The position numbers and the translations under genes are program-made. The notes under the pieces were generated by a model that ran no database searches, was not told the origin of the DNA, and worked only from the letters and a program-made list of their open reading frames with translations. A stretch of DNA of 8,937 nucleotides from an uncultured Porphyromonas sp. (GTDB lineage Bacteria > Bacteroidota > Bacteroidia > Bacteroidales > Porphyromonadaceae), in the NCBI GenBank assembly GCA_945875135.1, contig CAMCJO010000068.1, positions 1 to 8,937 of the forward strand. The letters are read 5' to 3'. Numbering within the stretch: the first letter of the stretch is position 1; every line of letters starts with the position of its first letter. This document shows positions 1 through 6,013 of the stretch, one piece after another.

Positions 1-15
1 GTGAGCGGTATGCCG

Positions 16-41
16 TTGCACGTCACTATTTAGTACCTTTG
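16..41 (+). promoter_or_regulatory. Probable Bacteroidetes-type promoter for lptD and the genes after it
   Basis: TACCTTTG at 34-41 matches the TAnnTTTG -7 element of Bacteroidetes primary-sigma promoters. A TTG at 16-18 could serve as the -33 element, but the gap of 15 bases is shorter than the usual spacing of about 19-21, so that half is weak. Transcription would begin a few bases downstream, leaving a leader of roughly 40 bases before the ATG at 89. No other good promoter is seen before 5800, which fits one transcript for the four genes. Confidence 0.45.
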
Positions 42-88
42 CCAGCGGTTGATGTATCATCACAAGCCTGCTCGCGTTATTATAGCAC

Positions 89-3058
89 ATGTCTAGCTCT
101 GTCATAGTCCCTCGCTCGCTCTTGCGACTGCTCCTCCTGCTCTGCGTAGGCGTGGTGGTCGTGTCGTGTGCCACGCAGGTGCGACGTACTGAGCCGCCCG
201 TAGCTACACCATCGCCGACGGAGCAGCTAGACACGGTCGTGGCAGACCTATCGGCAGATACAACCCGCCTGCGGGATACCCTACCCACACCCCCAGAGAC
301 AGACTCCGTGGCAACGACCGTCGACAGCCTTGCCATCAAGGCGGATACGACGCTGACGCCTACGGCTACAAACACGTTGGCTCGCGATGCTGAGACACCG
401 GTCGCAGAGAGCGACTCGGTCGAGCTCTTTAAGCTAGAGGCGCCTGTGACCTTCTCTGCAGAGGATTCGCTCGTCATGACGGGCGATAATATGATGTACT
501 TCTTCGGGCCGAGCGAGGTCAAGTACCAGACGATGAGCATCGAGGCAAACTATCTCAAGATCGTCTCCGACAGCTCTGAGGTTTATGCGCAGTATGTTCT
601 GGATAGTTTAGGTCAGCCGACCGCTAAGCCAAAGTTTGCCGATGGGGATCAGAAGTTTGAGAGTACGACGATGAAGTACAACTTCAAGACAGGTCAAGGC
701 TTCATCACAGACGTGACAACCCAGCAGGGCGAGGGCTATCTGACGGCTACGCAGACGAAGCGTCTCAAGGACAATACGATGTACCTCAAGGATGGTCGCT
801 ACACCACTTGCGACCAGCACGACCATCCGCACTTTTACATCAATCTGACTCGTGCCAAGGCTAAGCCTGAGGACAAGATCGTCACGGGGCCTGTCTACCT
901 AGTCATGGCGGACGTGCCGCTCTACTTCATCGGGTTGCCGTTTGCCTTCTTCCCCTTCAATGAGAAGCAGACCTCCGGTATCATCATGCCGAGCTACGGT
1001 ATCGACCAGACACGAGGACTGTACCTAACGCATGGTGGTCTTTATCTCAATTTAAACGACTACTGGGACCTGACGCTCACGGGCGATGTCTATACGAACG
1101 GCTCCTGGGCGGTCAATGCGGCATCAAACTATCGCAAGCGCTATAAGTACAACGGTAGCGTTCAGGCGAGCTACATATCGACGGTGCAGGGAGACAAAGA
1201 CATCCCCTCGACCTACAGCCGCTCACAGGATATATCGCTCAGATGGACTCACTCGCAAGACCCCAAAGCGGATCCGCTACGCAACTTCTCAGCATCGGTC
1301 AACTTCTCGACCAGTAGCTACAACCACAACGCTACCCAAGCGGTCTACAACCATCAGCGACGCGCTGAGAATACTAAGGGTTCTAGCATTAGCTACCGCC
1401 GGAGCTTTGCGGGCATACCACTCTCGCTGACGGGCGCCTTCAACATTGATCAGCGCTCGCGAGACTCGACCATCAGTGTGACCCTGCCGAACCTCTCGCT
1501 CTCGCTCTCGACGATCTACCCCTTCAAGCGAAAGAACCGCGTCGGCAAGGAGCGTTGGTACGAGAAGATCTCCCTCAGCTACAACGGCTCGCTGCGTAAC
1601 AGCATCACCACCAAGGAGAATCTGATCCTCAAGAGCAATCTGGTCAAAGATTGGCGCAATGGTATGCAGCACTCGATACCTATCTCCGCCTCCTTCGACC
1701 TCTTTAACTATATCAAGATCTCTCCTTCGATCAGCTATACGGCCTACTGGTACACCTCGCGCGTGGAGAAGCAGTGGGACGAGGCGCAGCAGCGCATCGT
1801 CGATGCAGACACTACTTACGGCTTCTATCACTTGAACAACTTCAGTGCGTCGCTCTCGATGAGTACGACGCTCTACGGCTTTTACAAGCCGTGGCAGAAG
1901 CTCTTTGGCGATCGTGTGCAGATGATCCGTCATCGTCTGACGCCCTCTATATCACTATCGTATGCTCCAGACTTTGGCGATCCCTTCTGGGGCTACTATC
2001 GCGAGATAGACTATGTCGATACGCTGGGGCAGGCACACAACTTTATCTATACGCCTTACGAGCGAGGAATCTTCGGGCACCCAGGACGGGGCAAGATGGG
2101 GGCGATCAACTTCTCCTTTGACAACAATGTGGAGATGAAGTGGCGCTTGCCGAGTGACTCGACAGACGTCGAGGAGCAGTTTAAGAAGATATCGCTCATC
2201 GATCAGTTTGGTCTTCGCTTCTCCTACAATATGGCTGCGGACTCCTTCCGCTGGAGCAACCTCAGCACCAACATTGCGCTCAGGCTCACGAAGACCTTCG
2301 TGCTGCGTCTCTCCGCCTCTTTTGATCCTTACGAATGGGACTACTACACCGACCCACAGGGCAACGTGAGGCCCTACCGTGTGGACAAGTTGCGCCTGCT
2401 CAATGGGCATGGTATCGGAGCTTTCCTAGGCACGGGGACGAGCTTCAACTATACCTTTACCCCGCAGACCTTTGAGAAGATCGGTAACTGGTTCGGTAAG
2501 CTTTTTAATAAGAAAAAGAAGTCGTCTGCTACTGACGATGAGACTGCCAAGTCGCCTGCGGACGACCCGATGGCGATGGGCGGTAGATCAGGAGCCGACC
2601 CGATGGGGCTGGACGGTCCTCCAGGTGGTGGCCCGCGCAGTAGTTACGGCCAAACGGACAATTGGGACGACGACGGCTACTTGAAGTTTGACGTGCCGTG
2701 GAGCTTCTCTTTTAACTATAGTGTCAATGTGGTCCAAGACAGACAGAAGTTCAATATACACCGACGGGAGTTTGAGTATAAGTTTACGCAAAACCTCTCC
2801 TTCCGCGGACAGCTACAGCCTACGCCAAACTGGAACTTCTCCTTTGACGCCAACTACAACTTCGACCTAAAGAAACTGACAGGTATGACGATCAATATCA
2901 CGCGAGACCTGCACTGCTGGTCTCTCACGGCGAGTGTCATCCCGCTCGGAGCCTACAAGTCGTACAACGTCGTGATCGGTGTCAACGCCTCCTTACTCCG
3001 TGACCTCAAGTGGGAGCAGCACAGCCTGCCTACCTATGGTGGCAGTGGCTGGTACTAA
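89..3058 (+). CDS. lptD: LPS-assembly outer membrane protein LptD, Bacteroidetes type
   Basis: This 989-residue protein is predicted to be the outer-membrane translocon that places lipopolysaccharide in the outer leaflet, the last step of the Lpt pathway. Residues 1-26 form a signal peptide (R9, R13, then a Leu/Val core) ending in V-V-S-C27, which resembles a lipobox. Residues 28-115 are a Pro/Thr/Asp-rich linker. From about 116 (LEAPVTFSAEDSLVM) to 300 lies the OstA/LptA-like periplasmic domain, with the family signatures MKYNFKTGQG (195-204), YTTCDQHDHPHFY (238-250) and SGIIMPSYG (296-304). The rest is a large barrel with alternating aromatic/polar strands, ending in W-Y as is common for outer-membrane barrels. 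A charged, Gly-rich insertion lies at 804-863. After C27 the only cysteines are C241 and C943. The length and block order agree with my knowledge of Bacteroidetes LptD homologues. The next gene starts 36 bases after the stop. The first ATG that includes the signal peptide was chosen; no Shine-Dalgarno is visible, which is normal in this phylum. Confidence 0.93.
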   Translation: MSSSVIVPRSLLRLLLLLCVGVVVVSCATQVRRTEPPVATPSPTEQLDTVVADLSADTTRLRDTLPTPPETDSVATTVDSLAIKADTTLTPTATNTLARDAETPVAESDSVELFKLEAPVTFSAEDSLVMTGDNMMYFFGPSEVKYQTMSIEANYLKIVSDSSEVYAQYVLDSLGQPTAKPKFADGDQKFESTTMKYNFKTGQGFITDVTTQQGEGYLTATQTKRLKDNTMYLKDGRYTTCDQHDHPHFYINLTRAKAKPEDKIVTGPVYLVMADVPLYFIGLPFAFFPFNEKQTSGIIMPSYGIDQTRGLYLTHGGLYLNLNDYWDLTLTGDVYTNGSWAVNAASNYRKRYKYNGSVQASYISTVQGDKDIPSTYSRSQDISLRWTHSQDPKADPLRNFSASVNFSTSSYNHNATQAVYNHQRRAENTKGSSISYRRSFAGIPLSLTGAFNIDQRSRDSTISVTLPNLSLSLSTIYPFKRKNRVGKERWYEKISLSYNGSLRNSITTKENLILKSNLVKDWRNGMQHSIPISASFDLFNYIKISPSISYTAYWYTSRVEKQWDEAQQRIVDADTTYGFYHLNNFSASLSMSTTLYGFYKPWQKLFGDRVQMIRHRLTPSISLSYAPDFGDPFWGYYREIDYVDTLGQAHNFIYTPYERGIFGHPGRGKMGAINFSFDNNVEMKWRLPSDSTDVEEQFKKISLIDQFGLRFSYNMAADSFRWSNLSTNIALRLTKTFVLRLSASFDPYEWDYYTDPQGNVRPYRVDKLRLLNGHGIGAFLGTGTSFNYTFTPQTFEKIGNWFGKLFNKKKKSSATDDETAKSPADDPMAMGGRSGADPMGLDGPPGGGPRSSYGQTDNWDDDGYLKFDVPWSFSFNYSVNVVQDRQKFNIHRREFEYKFTQNLSFRGQLQPTPNWNFSFDANYNFDLKKLTGMTINITRDLHCWSLTASVIPLGAYKSYNVVIGVNASLLRDLKWEQHSLPTYGGSGWY

Positions 3059-3094
3059 CACGCTATACAACGCAACGATCAGAACACAACGCCT

Positions 3095-3814
3095 ATGCAC
3101 TCATTCGATACATCACCTCGGATACAGATTCCGCCCGTAACACTCAACCTGCTTATCATCAACGCAATCTGTTACATTACTCAGCAGGTACTGCCCCGAG
3201 TGGGGATCGATCTGACGGGACTCCTCGGGCTGCACTACGTGACGGCTCAGGACTTTCATATCTGGCAGCCACTGACCTACATGTTCCTTCACGGGAGCTT
3301 CACGCACCTCTTCTTCAATATGTTTGCGCTCTTTATGTTTGGCACGACCATCGAGCGCACTTGGGGGGCTCAGCGCTTCCTACTCTTCTACCTCGTCTGC
3401 GGACTGACCGCAGCACTCTCGCAGGAGCTGGTCTGGGGCTTGACGACCGTCCGAGAGGTGGCGGGGTATGAGGTGATCGCCTTCCCCGATGGCACCCGCA
3501 TGGCTACGAGGTTCTTTATCAATCAGCTCCTGACGATAGGTGCTTCGGGAGCTGTCTTTGGGCTCCTCCTCGCCTTCGGCTGGCTCTTTCCCAATGCGGC
3601 GATCTATCTCTTCTTTATCCCCATACCGATCAGAGCCAAGTATTTTGTCATCGGCTACGGAGTGATCGAGCTCCTTCTCGGCGTGGCAAACCTACAGAGC
3701 GACGTGGCACACTTTGCCCATCTGGGGGGCATGCTAGGCGGTCTGCTACTCATACTGTTGTGGCGCAAGCAAGGCAAGCTGTACAATGCGTTTGGCGAGT
3801 CGTATAGATCCTAA
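3095..3814 (+). CDS. Rhomboid family intramembrane serine protease (first of a tandem pair)
   Basis: This is a 239-residue polytopic membrane protein of the rhomboid family, which cleaves substrates inside the membrane with a Ser-His dyad. The catalytic serine is S151 in GASGAVFG (149-156), and the catalytic histidine is H209 in AHLGGMLGG (208-216). H66, H71 and N75 in HGSFTHLFFN form the HxxxxHxxxN signature that supports the oxyanion site. About six membrane segments can be drawn, starting near residue 16. A loop of about 35 residues (111-146) separates the third segment from the serine-bearing one, and a PIPIRAKYFVI stretch (176-186) follows; I recall both as typical of Bacteroidetes members. 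The gene lies 36 bases after lptD, and its 3' end overlaps the next rhomboid by 29 bases, so the two are probably translationally coupled. The substrate cannot be read from sequence. The family assignment is firm; the biological role is not. Confidence 0.93.
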   Translation: MHSFDTSPRIQIPPVTLNLLIINAICYITQQVLPRVGIDLTGLLGLHYVTAQDFHIWQPLTYMFLHGSFTHLFFNMFALFMFGTTIERTWGAQRFLLFYLVCGLTAALSQELVWGLTTVREVAGYEVIAFPDGTRMATRFFINQLLTIGASGAVFGLLLAFGWLFPNAAIYLFFIPIPIRAKYFVIGYGVIELLLGVANLQSDVAHFAHLGGMLGGLLLILLWRKQGKLYNAFGESYRS

Positions 3815-4589
3815 TCGGCAAGTCCTGTGGGGCATCACGCTCCTGCTGGTAGCCTTCTGGCTGGCGGACTTTATCGTTCGTCAGCTACCTGCACCGCTAC
3901 CCACGCAGTGGACGCGCAGTGTCGTGGATCAGCTCTACCTCTCCTGCTCGCCTGATGCTCTGTGGCGTCGCCCCTGGACGATCGTCACCTACACGCTCCT
4001 GCACAATAGTGGTCTGCACCTCCTGCTCAATCTGCTCTTGCTGTGGCTCTTTGGCGAGATGCTGCTGCGCCTCAGCGGATGGCGACAGTTCGTCTGGAGC
4101 TATCTCGGGGGAGCGATCGTAGGTGGAGGCGCCTTCGTGCTTTTCACCACATTGCTACGTAGCAGCGGGGTGCTCCTACTGGGGCTACCGCTCGTGGGTG
4201 CCTCCGCATCGGTCATAGCACTCGTAGGCTATATGATCAGCTCAGCTCCTCGCGAAGAGATGCCCTTACCCTTGATCGGATCGCTCCGTGTGTGGCAGGT
4301 AGGGCTCTTCGTCTTCCTCCTCCTACTCCTCGCCTATGGCGGGTACAACGTAGGCGGGCTGATCGCCCACCTTGCCGGCGTCCTGTGGGGCTGTGGCTTA
4401 GGACTATACCAGCGTCGACGACAGCGCACCGCACGGCAGCAAGAGACCCTACAAGATGCTCAGGCAGCTCGCTACCGCCAACTCCTAGATAAGGTGCAGC
4501 AGTCGGGCTACCAGAGCTTATCTGATGAAGAGCGGGAGCAGCTCATCGAGCACAACAATCAGTGGCTTGACCAGTCAGACCGCGACTAA
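3786..4589 (+). CDS. Rhomboid family intramembrane serine protease with C-terminal cytoplasmic tail (second of the pair)
   Basis: This 267-residue protein is a second, divergent rhomboid. Its dyad appears complete: S140 in GASAS (138-142) and H195 in AHLAG (194-198). H73, H78 and N82 form the HxxxxHxxxN signature. Membrane segments run from about residue 13 to 207. After these comes a charged tail (about 208-267) rich in Gln and Arg, with LLDKVQQSGYQSLSDEERE at 233-251. That motif resembles the small C-terminal domain often attached to Bacteroidetes rhomboids (recalled as DUF6576; not checked). The ATG at 3786 lies inside the end of the upstream rhomboid gene, a 29-base overlap. I see no later in-frame start that keeps the first membrane segment, so the overlap looks real. 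The stop is two bases before the next start. Rhomboid pairs followed by an EEP protein are, as I recall, a recurring order in Bacteroidales. The partner or substrate is unknown. Confidence 0.9.
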   Translation: MRLASRIDPNRQVLWGITLLLVAFWLADFIVRQLPAPLPTQWTRSVVDQLYLSCSPDALWRRPWTIVTYTLLHNSGLHLLLNLLLLWLFGEMLLRLSGWRQFVWSYLGGAIVGGGAFVLFTTLLRSSGVLLLGLPLVGASASVIALVGYMISSAPREEMPLPLIGSLRVWQVGLFVFLLLLLAYGGYNVGGLIAHLAGVLWGCGLGLYQRRRQRTARQQETLQDAQAARYRQLLDKVQQSGYQSLSDEEREQLIEHNNQWLDQSDRD

Positions 4590-4591
4590 TC

Positions 4592-5782
4592 ATGCAACCT
4601 ATGGATAAGACAACATCGCCCCCCATAGCACCTAGCCCAAAGAGCCAGCAGAGCCCGCAGCAGCCCGCCAAGAAACGTACCCTCTGGGGTATGATCCGTG
4701 GCTTCTGGCACACCTTCGTCTCCTTTGGCAATCTGCTGCTCTTGCTGCTCTTTGCGGGTGCCTTGCTGAGTCGCTACATTTCGCCGACGACCATTATCCT
4801 CTCGGCTTATCTAGGCTTGCTCTTTCCCCTGCTCTTTGCGCTGGTCGTGCTACAGGCGATCTATTGGTTTATCATTCGCGCTTGGAGTCGTGCCGCGATC
4901 AATACGGTGGCGCTGCTCGTCTCCCTCCCCACGCTCCTGCTGTACGCCCCCATACGACTACGCCAGACGCCCCCGATCGATCGGGAGAACTGGATCAAAG
5001 TGGTGAGTCTCAATGCCAACGCCTTTCAGTTTGCCAAGCTAGGGCCACACGACTACCACCCCACCACGGAGTATCTCGCCGAGAGCGATGCCGACATCAT
5101 CTGCCTGCAAGAGGCATGGCTCAGCTCCAATAAGTCGAAGTATATGTCTGAGCGTAGTCTGCAGCGCATCCTCAAGGCGTATCCCTTCTACAGCTCTGCC
5201 TATGCGGTCAAGGATCACGGTAGCCGCCTCATCGTACTCTCCAAGTACCCCATCCTATCGACACGACCCATAGATCTGCACTCTGACTTCAATGGAGGGG
5301 CAGTCTTCACGATTCTTGTTGGAGAGAAAAAGCTTGTGCTGTACAACCTACACCTAGAGTCCTTTGGCTTTACAAAAGAGGAGCAGGCGCACTACTTCCA
5401 GCTAGCGCAAGAAGTCAATCCCAAGGGCTTCACCCAAGCTCTCAGAGTACGCTTCTCACCAGCCTTCAAGCGTCGTGCTAAGCAGGTCGAGCAGATCTAT
5501 CAGGATGTCAACTATCAGGAGTCGCCCTACGTGCTGATCTGTGGCGACTTTAACGACACGCCGATCTCTTACACGCATCATCGCCTCTCGATGGGACTGC
5601 ACGATGCGATCGCTACGACGGGGCGAGGGGTCAATTACAGCTATTACTTTAAGTCGCTCATCGGTGTACGGATCGATCACATGCTCTACAGCGACCAGAT
5701 AGAGGCGCGTGCCGCCTACGTAGACCGCACCGCAGAGATCTCTGACCACAAGCCGATCATCTGCTACTTCAAGCTCAAGTAG
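4592..5782 (+). CDS. Membrane-anchored endonuclease/exonuclease/phosphatase (EEP) family protein
   Basis: This 396-residue protein has a DNase I/EEP fold behind a membrane anchor. Residues 1-38 are Pro/Gln/Lys-rich and probably cytoplasmic. About three hydrophobic segments follow (near 45-60, 66-95 and 101-119). The catalytic domain, about 136-396, shows the family motifs in order: SLNAN with N141, CLQEAW with metal-binding E174, NLHLESF with H254, CGDFNDTP with D319 and N321, IDHMLYS (361-367), and SDHKPI with D385 and H386. All the expected catalytic residues are present, so it should be an active Mg2+-dependent phosphoesterase. The substrate (nucleic acid, phospholipid or inositol-type phosphate) cannot be told from the motifs. 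With the N-terminus inside and three crossings, the enzyme domain would face the periplasm. The start is two bases after the preceding stop; an in-frame ATG at 4601 (residue 4) is an equally plausible start. It is the last gene of the probable four-gene unit. Confidence 0.88.
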   Translation: MQPMDKTTSPPIAPSPKSQQSPQQPAKKRTLWGMIRGFWHTFVSFGNLLLLLLFAGALLSRYISPTTIILSAYLGLLFPLLFALVVLQAIYWFIIRAWSRAAINTVALLVSLPTLLLYAPIRLRQTPPIDRENWIKVVSLNANAFQFAKLGPHDYHPTTEYLAESDADIICLQEAWLSSNKSKYMSERSLQRILKAYPFYSSAYAVKDHGSRLIVLSKYPILSTRPIDLHSDFNGGAVFTILVGEKKLVLYNLHLESFGFTKEEQAHYFQLAQEVNPKGFTQALRVRFSPAFKRRAKQVEQIYQDVNYQESPYVLICGDFNDTPISYTHHRLSMGLHDAIATTGRGVNYSYYFKSLIGVRIDHMLYSDQIEARAAYVDRTAEISDHKPIICYFKLK

Positions 5783-5825
5783 CCTGCCCATCTCGCACGA
5801 TGTCGGGGTAGGGGGGCAAAGGTGT

Positions 5826-5856
5826 CAAAGATAGGGGGTTGGCTCGATCTACTCAA
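5826..5856 (-). promoter_or_regulatory. Possible minus-strand promoter, antisense to the 3' end of the EEP gene
   Basis: Read on the minus strand, TATCTTTG (5833 down to 5826) fits TAnnTTTG, and a TTG (5856 down to 5854) lies 20 bases upstream, matching the usual -33/-7 spacing. No minus-strand gene follows to the left, so any transcript would run antisense into the EEP gene. A TAnnTTTG match is expected a few times by chance in a window this size, so this is tentative. Confidence 0.25.
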
Positions 5857-5920
5857 TGGAGGCCGAGACTTGAAATTTAACCTTTTCTGCGTCATCGAGT
5901 AGCCATAAGGAAAATATAAG

Positions 5921-5928
5921 TACATTTG
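5921..5928 (+). promoter_or_regulatory. Probable -7 promoter element for the surface-protein gene
   Basis: TACATTTG is an exact TAnnTTTG match, followed by CC, with an A-rich stretch just upstream (5909-5918). It lies 85 bases before the ATG at 6014, so the transcript would have a leader of roughly 80 bases. No TTG is found at the expected -33 distance (around 5898-5901), which suggests a weaker or activator-dependent promoter. The gene after it has no obvious ribosome binding site. Confidence 0.5.
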
Positions 5929-6013
5929 CCTCGAGACCAGTAGGAAGGGCGATCGTAAACGCTAGTTCCCGACCGCTTGTCACAAATCACTAAACATCAA
6001 CCCACTTTATCGT

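Noticed and set aside
3..107. An open + frame at the left edge that could be the tail of an upstream gene
   Set aside because: It is only 34 codons, runs into the lptD start, overlaps the promoter-like box, and has no recognisable sequence.
1493..1510. Three perfect CTCTCG hexamer copies, a possible slippage site for phase variation
   Set aside because: Copy changes would add or remove Leu-Ser pairs in frame inside a beta-strand, and LptD is usually essential, so on/off switching is unlikely.
1289..1933. A 214-codon open frame on the minus strand inside lptD
   Set aside because: It lies wholly within the strongly supported lptD gene, and its product is low-complexity (rich in Arg, Val and Glu) with no recognisable motif. 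It is a by-product of lptD codon bias.
3010..3471. A 153-codon + strand frame across the lptD/rhomboid junction
   Set aside because: It overlaps the end of lptD and half of the first rhomboid in another frame, and shows no domain or membrane pattern of its own.
5456..5791. A 111-codon minus-strand frame at the end of the EEP gene, lying just beyond the possible antisense promoter
   Set aside because: Its position is suggestive, but the product shows no recognisable family, and it covers conserved EEP motifs (GDFND, SDHKP) that explain the open frame.
5783..5900. A rho-independent terminator after the EEP gene
   Set aside because: Only a 4-bp CATC/GATG hairpin (near 5790-5803) and distant 6-bp pairs (CTACTC 5849-5854 with GAGTAG 5897-5902) were found, none followed by a T-run.
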